In this document: in pieces, positions 39,702-49,900 of the stretch
Layout: the number at the start of each line of letters is the position of its first letter
Numbering within the stretch: the first letter of the stretch is position 1
NCBI RefSeq assembly: GCF_003610465.1
Contig: NZ_RAQI01000002.1
Span: forward strand, 877,921-941,920
Length of the DNA: 64,000 nt
Direction: 5' to 3'
Origin: Xenorhabdus ehlersii
GTDB taxonomy: Bacteria > Pseudomonadota > Gammaproteobacteria > Enterobacterales > Enterobacteriaceae
Made by a program: the position numbers and the translations under genes
Notes under the pieces: model-generated
The model's database searches: none
What the model saw: only the letters and a program-made list of their open reading frames with translations
What the model was told of the DNA's origin: nothing

Positions 39702-40673
39702 ATGGGGCTGAATCTGAAATCATACCGATCCCTGTATCAAATGTTTGTGATGTTATTCATCACCATCACTGCCAGCACAGGTTTTATATTCTGGAGATTA
39801 TTTTCCAATTATCAGGATAATATCCAACCAGATGTAGAATTAGGCTGTGTATTTATATTAATGTCTCTGCTTACGTTCATATCTGCGATGTTTTTTTATA
39901 AACATACCAAAACCATTACTATCCCTGAATATCGTTTGAAAAAAGCGATTAAAAATAAGCAATTCATTCCCTATATACAGCCAATTATTTGTAGTAAAAA
40001 CAATGAAATTATTGGAAGTGAAATCCTTGTTCGCTGGCAACACCCAATTCATGGATTATTGACACCAAACAAATTTATCGCACAAATTGAAAAATCAGAT
40101 TTGATTATTCCCTTAACGCATAACCTAATCACCCAAGTGAGAGACTATTTTTCGCCTATTGCTCATCAATTACCTACAAATTTCCATTTTAATTTCAATA
40201 TTAGCGCAAAACATTATAAAGATGTTAGGTTAATTGATGATTGTCATCATTTTCTGAAATCATTTCCAGCAAACTCCATTAAACTGATTTTGGAAATTAC
40301 CGAACGAGAATTATTGGAACTCGATAACCATACTATGAGTTTATTCAATAAATTGGATGAATTAGGCGTATTAATTGCACTGGACGACTTTGGCACAGGT
40401 TTCTCTAATTACAATTATTTACAAAAACTTAATGTTAACCTAGTGAAAATCGGACATAACTTTATTAGCAAAATGAATACCGATATGGTTTCAAAAAATA
40501 TTGTGGAAAATATCATTGACCTTGCCCTACGATTGCATCTGGAAATTGTGGCAGAAGGAATTGAAAACCAAAAACAGGTTAATCAGTTAACGAACTATTC
40601 TGTCGATTATTTGCAGGGCTATTACTTTGACCGTCCGATGCCATTGGAAGAGTTTGTCAAGAAATGGTTATGA
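39702..40673 (+). CDS. membrane EAL-domain c-di-GMP phosphodiesterase
   Basis: 323 residues from the ATG placed 5 bp after AAGGAGATATG; an in-frame ATG at 39675 has no ribosome binding site. Two membrane helices (about 12-32 and 45-65), then an EAL domain. Active-site residues are present: Glu in 'GSEILVRWQHP' (EIL instead of EAL), Asn in 'FNFNISAKH', Glu in 'LEITEREL', both Asp in 'ALDDFGTGFSNY', Lys in 'VKIGHNFI', Glu in 'IVAEGIEN', Gln in 'YLQGYYF'. The Asp of the usual KID motif is Gly. The architecture resembles the membrane phosphodiesterases that oppose PNAG synthesis (HmsP-type role), but there is no GGDEF or CSS domain. Its 3' end overlaps the convergent orphan ORF by 17 bp. Confidence 0.88.
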   Translation: MGLNLKSYRSLYQMFVMLFITITASTGFIFWRLFSNYQDNIQPDVELGCVFILMSLLTFISAMFFYKHTKTITIPEYRLKKAIKNKQFIPYIQPIICSKNNEIIGSEILVRWQHPIHGLLTPNKFIAQIEKSDLIIPLTHNLITQVRDYFSPIAHQLPTNFHFNFNISAKHYKDVRLIDDCHHFLKSFPANSIKLILEITERELLELDNHTMSLFNKLDELGVLIALDDFGTGFSNYNYLQKLNVNLVKIGHNFISKMNTDMVSKNIVENIIDLALRLHLEIVAEGIENQKQVNQLTNYSVDYLQGYYFDRPMPLEEFVKKWL

Positions 40674-41121
40674 TAAGGATTCTCCCTACAAAATAAATCT
40701 CTTCAAGCATATTTATCAAAGGGATAATGCTAGAGAAACCCGACTGCCCTGCCAATTTCTCCAGCGCTGTAGGAGTAATCACTTTACCATTACCGTTAAA
40801 GGAGGTCATATGTTCGTTATACGATATAAAAAATGTATCGCCATCAAAAAAACAACCAGAGTTCAGCTCAACATAGTTCCTAACAAAATCATCAAGATTA
40901 TTTACATCCATCAAATAGACTTCATCCTTTATATAGGAATCTTTATTAATTATAAAAACATCACTACAAAAATATTCTTTTAAATTAATGACCTTTAATA
41001 TTTCAGAATCATCCATTCCGTTCCAATCTTCTATCTTTTTTAAAAGTTTAAATCTGCTTTCCTGTGCAAACCCGACATAATTTAGCAATATCAATTCGCC
41101 ACCAATAATAGGGTAAAACAT
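40657..41121 (-). CDS. unrecognised protein, possible orphan immunity protein
   Basis: 154 residues if started at the ATG at 41121 ('MFYPIIGGELILLNYVGFAQ'). I do not recognise the family. It is acidic, with 'KEYFCSDVFIINKDSYIKD', 'DDFVRNYVELNSGCFFDGD' and 'FFISYNEHMTSFNGNGKVI', a pattern reminiscent of small immunity proteins of polymorphic toxins (SMI1/KNR4-like). The first 20 codons of a PAAR gene lie 11 bp upstream in the same orientation, so it may have followed a PAAR effector that has been deleted. AT-rich compared with the vgrG locus. The C-terminal tail overlaps the EAL gene. Confidence 0.5.
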   Translation of the reverse strand: MFYPIIGGELILLNYVGFAQESRFKLLKKIEDWNGMDDSEILKVINLKEYFCSDVFIINKDSYIKDEVYLMDVNNLDDFVRNYVELNSGCFFDGDTFFISYNEHMTSFNGNGKVITPTALEKLAGQSGFSSIIPLINMLEEIYFVGRILIITIS

Positions 41122-41131
41122 CAAGTCAGCT

Positions 41132-41194
41132 CTACAGAATAGCACCGCCACACGTCGTTTTGGCGCCGACTGTCAAAAAGTTTCCTTTTGCCAT
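41132..41194 (-). pseudogene. N-terminal stub of a PAAR-domain protein
   Basis: ATG behind AGGAAATAAG opens a 20-codon frame 'MAKGNFLTVGAKTTCGGAIL' that ends in TAG. This is the characteristic opening of PAAR spike proteins (MxKGxFLxxGDKTTCGGxIL), normally about 90 residues or longer with a fused effector. The homology stops at the TAG and does not resume in another frame, which implies a deletion. PAAR proteins sharpen the VgrG tip in type VI secretion; a complete vgrG locus lies 2 kb downstream. Confidence 0.75.
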
Positions 41195-41493
41195 CTTATT
41201 TCCTCTAGTTTCAGACTAAATTTATAGCGAAATAACTTATTACAGTTTAATTCAATACCTAAATATTGTAGGCAATTTTTATTTTTCAGTATATTTATTA
41301 TACGCGTTATTTTCCAAAAACATCAATCTATTTTAATGGCAAGAATACAGAATAATATATTGATTATATCGTTCTATTAAAGCCCATATTGATTTTTAGG
41401 TGTCAGAAACTAAAAGGACGGATTGGGTACAGCCATGTCCCTGTCCGTCACGGGTCTTATTATGTATCAATTCAAGAAATTGGTATTTAAAGT

Positions 41494-42243
41494 CTATTTT
41501 ACCATTAAACCGCCATCAACGGGTAAACAACAACCTGTAATGAATTCCGCTTTGTTACTAGATAACCACACGATAGCATTAGCCACTTCTTCCACTTCCC
41601 CAATCCTTCCAATTGGGTGGGTGTCACCATACGCATCTAAATTCTCTCCAAACACACTGACTGACATATCTGTCCTGATTAATCCTGGACACACAGAATT
41701 AACCCTAATATTTGACTTTGCCATCTCTAAAGCCGCAGACTTTGTCAATCCAACCACCGCATGTTTACTGGCTGTATAGGCACACCCTCCTGCATAATTC
41801 GCTTTTAAACCTGAAACTGATGCGACATTGACTATTGCTCCACCTGATTGCTCCATTAACTGTATCTCATACTTCATACATTGATACACACCCGTCACAT
41901 TCGTCGCAATGACTTCATCCCATACTTCATCCGGATATTCGGTTATTTTAGTAAACGAAGCACCGAACATTCCAGCATTGTTAACAGCAATGTCCAAACG
42001 TCCATAATGCTCTTTAATATATGAGAAAAGTCGCTTAATGTCTGAACGTTTACTCATATCAGCAGAATAAAACTCACAATTAGCATTGTGAGGCATTTGT
42101 GCTATTGCTTTACTACCTTTATCAACATTTCGCCCTACCAAAAGGACTCTTCCATCCTTTTTCGCAAATTCAATTGCAGTAGCCAACCCTATTCCCGCCG
42201 TTCCTCCAGTGATCAATATCACCTTATTTTCAAATGAATTCAT
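41494..42243 (-). CDS. short-chain dehydrogenase/reductase
   Basis: 249 residues, classical SDR. Cofactor motif 'ILITGGTAGIGLATAIEF', 'DIAVNNAGMFGA', catalytic Ser in 'VNVASVSGL', Tyr and Lys in 'AYTASKHAVVGL', and 'RVNSVCPGLIRTDM' then 'FITGCCLPVDGGL'. Arg after the Gly-rich motif region ('LLVGRNVDKG') suggests NADP. Substrate unknown. A single gene between the PAAR stub and the vgrG locus; 41195-41493 upstream of its stop contains nothing I can name. Confidence 0.9.
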   Translation of the reverse strand: MNSFENKVILITGGTAGIGLATAIEFAKKDGRVLLVGRNVDKGSKAIAQMPHNANCEFYSADMSKRSDIKRLFSYIKEHYGRLDIAVNNAGMFGASFTKITEYPDEVWDEVIATNVTGVYQCMKYEIQLMEQSGGAIVNVASVSGLKANYAGGCAYTASKHAVVGLTKSAALEMAKSNIRVNSVCPGLIRTDMSVSVFGENLDAYGDTHPIGRIGEVEEVANAIVWLSSNKAEFITGCCLPVDGGLMVK

Positions 42244-43123
42244 GACATATACTCCCTTAAATCAATAAATAATTAATTAACCTCTCCTCACTCTTTCAAA
42301 TTACCGCACACCATAACTGTAATTAGAGTGAACTCTTTCCCATAATAAAACTTTTATCTGTTCTTATCTTACAGTGAACATTTTGAATTTTATGCCTAAA
42401 TCCTTATATTTTATATGTTAAAAATAATCAGAACTAAAATGCATTTAATTCATAAAAAAAATACCATCAATATTATTTCAACCATTTTTCTCTGATTTTT
42501 TTGCAATTTATTTTACATAAACAGGTTGGATTTTATATTTTCTCACATTTTGGTACCTATTATGTCGGGTAGCTTTTTGAAATGGAAATCTCCCAGCCAA
42601 CTCTGTCACAACAGCTTGATATAATGCGGCAGTTAAATCTGGCGCATCCGTGGGATCCGTCTCTGGCATTTGTGATGATGGGAGCCATTCTTATCGGTCT
42701 GATAGGTTTCATTTTTGTGATCATCATCACAAAATTAAAATGATCATCATTTTAAAGGCAACAGGAATTCCATTTTTATATTTAAATCAATACGTTAATT
42801 AAATGACGTTTTTCCTGCCAGCTAAATCATGCAAAATAATAAGTTAACTATATATAAAAACACCGCGCATTGCGCCAGTAAAGCAATGATTTTAATTTTT
42901 CATCCTGTGATTGTTGGGAGCCACTTTTTATTTCACTGGATTTCATTTTGTTTTTACTTTTTCGTTATTTATTATTCCCCCATTTTACTCAGCACAAATT
43001 AGCCAATATATTCGGCTAACAACGTCTCTTCAAATTATCACAAAGCGGCATCTTGCGTCTTTAATTAACCAATTTGTCCGGGACAATGTGTGTAAGATTG
43101 ACATCATTTCAGGAAGATACACC
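42244..43123. other. AT-rich gap before vgrG, holding one small ORF
   Basis: 880 bp between the SDR start and the vgrG start. Apart from the 53-codon ORF at 42582 I see no gene. The DNA is about as AT-rich as the other intergenic regions, in contrast to the GC-rich vgrG locus that begins at 43124, so an abrupt composition change marks the left edge of the toxin locus. Confidence 0.55.
42582..42743 (+). CDS. possible 53-residue single-pass membrane protein
   Basis: ATG to TGA, with a polar N-terminal half ('MEISQPTLSQQLDIMRQLNL', then 'AHPWDPSLAF') and one strong membrane helix ('VMMGAILIGLIGFIFVIIIT') ending KLK. No convincing Shine-Dalgarno precedes it. I do not recognise a family. It could be a small membrane protein or a chance ORF. 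Confidence 0.35.
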   Translation: MEISQPTLSQQLDIMRQLNLAHPWDPSLAFVMMGAILIGLIGFIFVIIITKLK

Positions 43124-45352
43124 ATGCCAATGAAAAAGCACCTCACAAAATTGAAGAAAGGAAAAGCGCTGTTAGAGCAAGGACAACAAGCGACACAGAG
43201 TGTGAAACAGGCCAAAAGACTGTTGACGGGTGCGGGGGATAACACCGCCGGTCTCGGTACCAATAGTATGATCAGTAGCATGGGAGGGGGCTTTGCCGGT
43301 GGGACAGGCAAGGCGGTGGGCGGTCTCGGTGCCGGCAGCCTGATCCCCGGCGGGGGTTTTGCCGGCGGGGCAAGCAAGGCACTTGGCGCGCCGGGGCTGG
43401 CAGCCAAAGCCGCGGCGGGTAATCTCGGGGCAGAAAAGATGTTGCAGCAACTGGGCCAGAAACTGGGGCTGGGTGGCGGAGCCGATCCCAGCGGCCTGCT
43501 GTTCACCCTGACCGCGGGCAGCTTGCCGGCACAGACCTTTGTTGTCACCGACTTCAGCCTGACCGAACATTTCTCGCGCCCCTTTACCCTGGAAGTGGGG
43601 CTGGCAAGCGCCGACTCCGCCATTGCCTTCCCGCTGGTACTTGACCGTACGGCAACGCTCACTGTCCTGCACAATGGTGTCGAACAGCGCAGCGTCACCG
43701 GTATCGTCACCCGCTTTGAACAGGGCAACACCGGCTTACACCAGACCACCTACCGGATGAGCATCCGCCCCGACCTGTGGCGCACCACCCTGCGGCAGAA
43801 CTCGCGCATCTTCCAGCAGCTCAATATCACCGGCATCATCACCAAAATCCTCAAAGAGCACAGCATCCGCGACGTGGTGTTCAACCTGCGCCACCCGCAC
43901 CCGGAGCGCGAATTCTGCGTGCAGTATCAGGAGAGCGACTTTGATTTTCTGCAACGGCTGACGGCGGAAGAGGGCATTTTCTACTTCTTCGAATGCAGTA
44001 ACGGGCGCAACACGCTGGTATTTGCCGACGACTGCGGTTCCGTGCCGCCGGGTATCCGTCTGCCCTATCAGCCGGGGGAGAGCAGCACACTGGGTGAACC
44101 GGCGGTCAACAGCCTGACCAGCAGCGCACAGGTACGCCCGGCTCAGGTGCAGCTTAAGGATTACACCTTCAAGAATCCGGCCTGGCCGGCCGAGTTTCAG
44201 CAGCAGATACGGGATGAGAACCTGCAACAATTGTACTACGAGCACTACGACTACCCCGGCCGCTTCAAAGACGAGGTTCACGGTAAAGCGTTCACCCGCT
44301 ACCGCCTGGAGGCCCTGCGCAGCGATGCCATGACCGGACAGGGCAGCGGCAATGCCATCGCCCTGCAACCGGGCAGACTGTTCATCCTCGATAACCATCC
44401 ACGGGCAGACCTGAACCAGTCATGGCAAACCGTTTCCACCCACCACAGCGGCAGCCAGCCGCAGGCACTGGAAACGGCCAGCTCAGGCGCCGGCACGACG
44501 CTGCACAGCCACTTCTCCTTCATCCGCCAGAATCAGCACTGGCGCCCGGCGCCGTTGCCGAAACCGGTAATTGATGGCCCACAGATTGCCAAGGTGGTCG
44601 GTCCGGCCGGCGAAGAAATCTTCTGTGACCAGTACGGGCGCGTACGCCTGCAATTCCCGTGGGACAGATACGGGCGCAGCGACGACCAGAGTTCCTGCTG
44701 GATACGGGTCAGCCAGCCGTGGGCCGGTCAGGGCTGGGGCATGCTCGCCATCCCGCGTATCGGGCAGGAAGTGGTGGTGGACTTCCTGCACGGCGACCCC
44801 GACCAGCCGATTGTCATGGGCCGAACTTATCACGCCAGTAACCTCCCGCCGGGGGCCCTGCCGGGCAGCAAAACCCAGATGGCGTTCCGCTCCAAAACCC
44901 ACAAGGGGCAAGGGTATAACGAACTGCTGTTTGAGGATGCGAAAGGCAGTGAATTGCTGTCATTGCACGCGCAGAAAGACATGTACACCAAAGTGCTCAA
45001 CAACCGCGCCACCCATGTGCTTGCCAACCACAGCGAGACGGTGGAGAAAAACCAGACCATCAGGGTCAATGAGAACAAAGAGGAAACCGTCACCCTCAAC
45101 AGCACGGAAACGGTGCAGGCAGTGCGCAAACTCACCACCGGCAAGGACTACATTATTGAGGTCGGCACCCACAAGGCAGAGACTGTCGCCAATACCCTAT
45201 CCATCACGGTCGGGGATGTGATTGAGCTGCGCTGCGGGGCGAGTGTCCTGCGCATGGACAGTGCCGGACGAATCACCCTTCAGGGCAGTGAACTCAAATT
45301 TGAAGCCAGTGGTCCGGTGCAAATCACCGGTAAAGACATCGACCTGAACTAA
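43124..45352 (+). CDS. vgrG: type VI secretion spike protein VgrG with Gly/Ala-rich N-terminal extension
   Basis: 742 residues from the ATG behind AGGAAGATACACC (the frame is open further upstream but without a start context). Residues 1 to about 120 are an extension unusual for VgrG: a basic helix ('MKKHLTKLKKGKALLEQG') then Gly/Ala-rich sequence ('SSMGGGFAGGTGKAVGGLG'). The gp27-like part begins near 'GLLFTLTAGSLPAQTF' and includes 'QYQESDFDFLQRLTAEEGIF'. The gp5 OB fold has 'EEIFCDQYGRVRLQFPWDR' and 'GQGWGMLAIPRIGQEVVVDF'. A beta-helix tail ends 'GKDIDLN'. It forms the trimeric spike that carries the DUF4150/Rhs cargo. First gene of a five-gene cargo operon; no T6SS structural genes in the window. 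Confidence 0.95.
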   Translation: MPMKKHLTKLKKGKALLEQGQQATQSVKQAKRLLTGAGDNTAGLGTNSMISSMGGGFAGGTGKAVGGLGAGSLIPGGGFAGGASKALGAPGLAAKAAAGNLGAEKMLQQLGQKLGLGGGADPSGLLFTLTAGSLPAQTFVVTDFSLTEHFSRPFTLEVGLASADSAIAFPLVLDRTATLTVLHNGVEQRSVTGIVTRFEQGNTGLHQTTYRMSIRPDLWRTTLRQNSRIFQQLNITGIITKILKEHSIRDVVFNLRHPHPEREFCVQYQESDFDFLQRLTAEEGIFYFFECSNGRNTLVFADDCGSVPPGIRLPYQPGESSTLGEPAVNSLTSSAQVRPAQVQLKDYTFKNPAWPAEFQQQIRDENLQQLYYEHYDYPGRFKDEVHGKAFTRYRLEALRSDAMTGQGSGNAIALQPGRLFILDNHPRADLNQSWQTVSTHHSGSQPQALETASSGAGTTLHSHFSFIRQNQHWRPAPLPKPVIDGPQIAKVVGPAGEEIFCDQYGRVRLQFPWDRYGRSDDQSSCWIRVSQPWAGQGWGMLAIPRIGQEVVVDFLHGDPDQPIVMGRTYHASNLPPGALPGSKTQMAFRSKTHKGQGYNELLFEDAKGSELLSLHAQKDMYTKVLNNRATHVLANHSETVEKNQTIRVNENKEETVTLNSTETVQAVRKLTTGKDYIIEVGTHKAETVANTLSITVGDVIELRCGASVLRMDSAGRITLQGSELKFEASGPVQITGKDIDLN

Positions 45353-45367
45353 GAAGGACAGACTGAG

Positions 45368-46585
45368 ATGGAATTTCGTAACCTGACGCCCTTTGCCGTG
45401 ATGAACTATTCGATGCTCGATATCGAAGACACCGAGCATCATGTCGCGGTCATGAAAATCGGCTACCAGCTCCTGCCTGCCGGACAGGGGGAATACAGCG
45501 CGGAACTGTTGCCCGCACCGCCGTTGTGTTTACAGGATGAATACCGTGGGCAGATGAATGCCTCTCAGGTGTTGCAGGAGAGTGACCTTGCCCCGTTTAA
45601 ACCGCACTGTGACGTGATTGTCAACGGCACGGCGTATGCGCCGGAGGGCAAACCCTGCACTGAATTTCCCGTGCGGTTGCAGGTGCAGAGCAGGCAGGGG
45701 AAAACCCTGCTTGATAAAACCCTGTTAGTGAGCGGCGAACGGGCGTTTATTCGCAATGCGGATGGCAACTGGCAACTGACCGACCCGAAACCTGTTGCAA
45801 CGCTGCCACTGGATTACCGCTATGCCTTTGGCGGTCAGTGCAAAATCTATGCTGACGAAGAAGCAAGTCAGCACCTCCGAGAACGTGACCGGCTCACTCC
45901 CGAACAACGTCAGCAGCACCCGGACGGCGAAAAAGCGCCTGTCGCTCACGCCACCTGCGAAACCAATCCGCTGGGCATCGGGTTCATCACCCCGTGGTAT
46001 GCCGAAGCCAAACCACTCACCCGCTACCCGGCACCGCGCATTACCCGGCCGGATACCCCGTTCACCGTTGAGCATTTTTCCGCCCAACTGAATGGCACGT
46101 TATCGCCGGAGAACCCGGCCTGCCAGCCGCAGGGCCTGGGCTTTATCGGGCGTCCGTGGCTGCCCCGCCGCCAGCGCGCCGGTACATATGATGCCGACTG
46201 GCTGGCCCACCGTCATCCTTATCTGCCGAAAGATTTTGACTTCGGCTACTGGAACGGCGCCCCGGCTGACCAGCAGATTGACTGGCCGGACACCGATATC
46301 TCGCTGAGTCTGCAAGGCATGACACCCGGCGGCAACCTGCACGTCACCCTGCCGGGGCATCGCCCGTTTATCCTGCTGCGGATGCACGAAGGGGCGTTGC
46401 TGCCCGTACCGATGCGCATGGATACGTTAATAATCGACAGCGAGGCCAAAACGCTGCATATCACCTGCCGATTGAATTTCAACGCTGATATGCCTGTGCG
46501 AGTCGCTGAAGCGCGGTTTGAAATCAACCCGGATGCGCCGTTGCTCAAACTGGCTCCGCCGGAAGGAGAGAAAACGAATGGCTGA
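45368..46585 (+). CDS. DUF2169 protein, T6SS effector adaptor/chaperone
   Basis: 405 residues, start behind AAGGACAGACTGAG. DUF2169 family: 'MEFRNLTPFAVMNYSMLDIE' opening, 'LPLDYRYAFGGQ', 'NPLGIGFI', 'ARITRPD'-like segment and 'GYWNGAPADQQI'. Proteins of this family are encoded between vgrG and PAAR/Rhs effectors and help load the effector on the spike. Overlaps the next gene by 8 bp. Confidence 0.92.
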   Translation: MEFRNLTPFAVMNYSMLDIEDTEHHVAVMKIGYQLLPAGQGEYSAELLPAPPLCLQDEYRGQMNASQVLQESDLAPFKPHCDVIVNGTAYAPEGKPCTEFPVRLQVQSRQGKTLLDKTLLVSGERAFIRNADGNWQLTDPKPVATLPLDYRYAFGGQCKIYADEEASQHLRERDRLTPEQRQQHPDGEKAPVAHATCETNPLGIGFITPWYAEAKPLTRYPAPRITRPDTPFTVEHFSAQLNGTLSPENPACQPQGLGFIGRPWLPRRQRAGTYDADWLAHRHPYLPKDFDFGYWNGAPADQQIDWPDTDISLSLQGMTPGGNLHVTLPGHRPFILLRMHEGALLPVPMRMDTLIIDSEAKTLHITCRLNFNADMPVRVAEARFEINPDAPLLKLAPPEGEKTNG

Positions 46586-46934
46586 TAACTACATCGCCCG
46601 CACTGCGGGCAGCTGGATGATTGTCGGCATCTTGCCGGATGTGTGCAAAACCCCGATGGGTTCTTCCACCCCGCCCATTCCCTATCCGGTGGTGGCACAA
46701 CTGGCGGACAGTTCGGCCCCGGAAAAGACTGTGCGCGCCAACGGCCAGCCGGTCGTGGTGTTTGCCCACAGTTTTGTCCCCACCACACTCGGTGACCAGC
46801 CCGGTGTAGCCAATGGCGTCAAAAGCGGCACGGTGGGCGGTAAGTGTCACCCGAAGGCGCATACCCAGACGGTGCGCGCCGGCAACAAACTGGTATTACG
46901 CCACGGGGATGAATTCTGGATGAACGGAGCATAA
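46578..46934 (+). CDS. DUF4150 PAAR-like spike tip protein
   Basis: 118 residues, start 'MADNYIARTAGSWMIVG'. DUF4150/PAAR-like: 'DVCKTPMGSSTPPIPYPV', 'TLGDQPGVANGVKSGT' and 'RHGDEFWMN'. Cys and His residues ('CKTP', 'KCHPKAH') could bind the metal at the cone tip. It caps VgrG and, as a separate protein, would connect the following Rhs effector that lacks its own PAAR domain. The ATG lies within the end of the DUF2169 gene. Confidence 0.9.
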   Translation: MADNYIARTAGSWMIVGILPDVCKTPMGSSTPPIPYPVVAQLADSSAPEKTVRANGQPVVVFAHSFVPTTLGDQPGVANGVKSGTVGGKCHPKAHTQTVRAGNKLVLRHGDEFWMNGA

Positions 46935-46946
46935 GGAAGAATCGCA

Positions 46947-49900
46947 ATGGGAGAAACGATTAGCATTACCGGTGGCCGTGATGAAAAAGTATTTTGTGAA
47001 GCTTACAATATCCGGACCTTGGCTGAGGCGGAAGCGATCCAAAAACATATACCCGCCCTCATCCAACAAGAGACTATGGGTAATCATTGGCTCACCGCCG
47101 AGGATATTGAACAGATTACAGAAGCTGAAGGCCGGCTTGCCGTCAAGGTCATTGATAAATTCAAAAGCGGGGAATTTCCGTTAGAGGAATGGAAACATAC
47201 TCCCCCTGAACCGAATGAGTCTTTGCCAACTAAAGCGCGCGATGACAGCCCGAGCGGTACGGGCAACACGATAGGTAAAATCGTCGGTCAGGCATCACAG
47301 GGGACGGATCCGCCGCAGGAGGCGAATGCTGCCGTCACACCGGAAACCGAGCAAGAAAAAGGATTTTTGGACAAGGCCGGAGAATGGTGGGATGAGACCA
47401 AAGAAGGCGTAACAAAATGGGGGAAAGAAGCCGGAGAAAAACTGGGTGCCGCTTGGGATAATCCGGGAAAAGCCGCCATTGGTGCCGCAAAAGGGGTGTG
47501 GAATACGGTGCCTGATGTGGGTGAATTCCTCTTTCGAACGACAGCAGGTATGCCTGCTGCCATGATGTCCGCTTCTGGTACGGTATTGAAATACGCGGGC
47601 GCTGACGCGTTAGGCGATACGGCTCTTGCCGCCGCCGATACATGGAATAAGCAGGTTGTCGATAAGGCCGTTGAGTTGAGCCATGTGGATGCCATCCGGT
47701 TCGACATCACGGATAAGGCAGAACAAGGGGGGGCGCTGATTTCTGATGGCGTCAGTCTGGCTACAGGCGTGGGCGGGCTGGTCAGAGGTGCGGCCAAACA
47801 AGGCGCGAAAGCGACGGCTAAAGCCACTAAACCTGCACCCGGCGCCAAAGTCAAAGAAAAACCTCAGGACGCGCCGGACGCGAAACCCCAGAAAGTGCCG
47901 CCCAAAGATGACGCCACACCGTCCAACAAAAAAGACGGTAATGACAATGGGCTATCGACCAAAGAGGGCGATCCGGTCGATATGGCCACCGGCGACTTCC
48001 TGCAAGTCTGGCCCGTACTGGCTATCCCCGGACTGTTGCCGATAAACCTCAGCCGGACCTACCGATCCACGGCAGATTTACACGGCCTGTTCGGTCCCAA
48101 ATGGGCGGATGACTGGTCACTGCAATTGGCTATCGGTCAGGAGGAAGTACACTACACCCACACCGACGGCGTAGTCTACGACTTTGCCACGCCAGACAAC
48201 CGGGTCTTGTCCCGTAACCGCCACCTTCCCCATTGCCTGCTGACGGGAGAACTGACAGGCGAACTGTGCCTGACTGACCGCCTCGCCCAGTTGATGTACC
48301 ATTTCAGCCCGATTTCAGGCAGCACACGAAAATTGTCCGCCATCACGGACCGACGCCAGAACCGGATTGACTTTATCTACGATAAACACGCCCAGCTGAT
48401 TGAAGTCACCCGCAATGACGGCCTGCGGTTAAGCCTGCAATATCTGGATGGTCAGCTCCACACGCTTGATATGCATGAAATCCGCGATGGCCAACTTGTC
48501 GGGCAACGCCTGCTGACCTGCCAGTATGATCCGCAGGGGTATCTGAACGAATGTGATGCCTTCCAGCACAACCACCTGTGGCACGAGTACGACCAACAGG
48601 GACGGATGACCCGCTGGCACGATACCGACCAGACCGACCTGATGATTAGCTATGACGAACGCGGCCGGGTACTCAGTACCACTTCACCCAGCGGCTACTG
48701 GCATGACCGCTTCCGCTACGATGACAACGCCCGCATCACCACCTATCTGGACGGTGAAGGGGGCGAAACCCGCTACCATTACGACCCGAACGGGCTGGTG
48801 ATACGGGAAGTTGACCCGCTGGGGCGCATCACCCGCCGCCAGTGGCGACACAGCCTGCTGATGTGGGAAAGCAATCCATCAGGGCAGATGACCACCTTTG
48901 ATTATAATGCGGACGGAGCATTGACCGAGGTGGTATTGCCGACGGGAGAGACCTTTGTCTATGCTTATGACGAACACGGACAACTGACCGAAAGCCACCT
49001 CCCTACTGGCGAACGCTGGCAATGGCATTATGACGAACAGGGCAACCTGACCGCGCTGACCAACCCGCTCGGCCATCGGGAAGAATACCAGTATGGTCTC
49101 CACGGCGAATTACGCCAGCGCCTGCTGCCGGACGGCCAGACGTGGCACTACGCCTATGATGAACACCAGCGCCTCGCCGCCGTGATGATGCCAAACGGCG
49201 AAACCACGGGGCTGGAGCTGGATGAACTGGGGCGCCTGCGCCAGCTCACTGATGCCCTCAAACAACAGACCCGCTACCGCTACAGTGACGACCATGCCAG
49301 CCTCAACGGCAGCCTGACCGAAGTTGAACTGCCGGACGGCACCACGCAGCAACTGGCCTATGACAGTGAACGGCGCGTGGTAGCCGTGACTGACGGCGAA
49401 GGGCGTACCACCCGCTACACCTACGGTGCCTTTGACCTGCTGACCCAGGTCACCCGCCCGGATGGCACCACGCTGCGCTTTGGCTATGACCGCCTGACCC
49501 GCTTGAACTCAGTCACGGCCGCCACCGGCGAAACCTACCGTTATGAACGGGATGCGGCCGGCCAAATCATCCGGGAAACCGATTTTACCGGGCGTACGCT
49601 GGCGTATCAGTACGATAAACTGGGACGCCGCACGCAGGTGCAATACCCCGACGGTCAGCAACTGCGATGGCACTATTCGGTTGCGGGGTTACTGGTTAAA
49701 CAGGAAAGCTGGCAGCCGGAAGAGGGGACGTGGGTGCTTAAAGCCACCACCACGTACGAATACAACCCGCGCCATCAACTGGTGAAAGCCACCAATGCCG
49801 ATGCCGTGGTGGAATATGAGTATGACAAGACCACCGGCCTGCCAACCTGCGAGCGTATCAACGGGCGAGAAATCCGCCGCGAATGGGATAACCTGACCGG

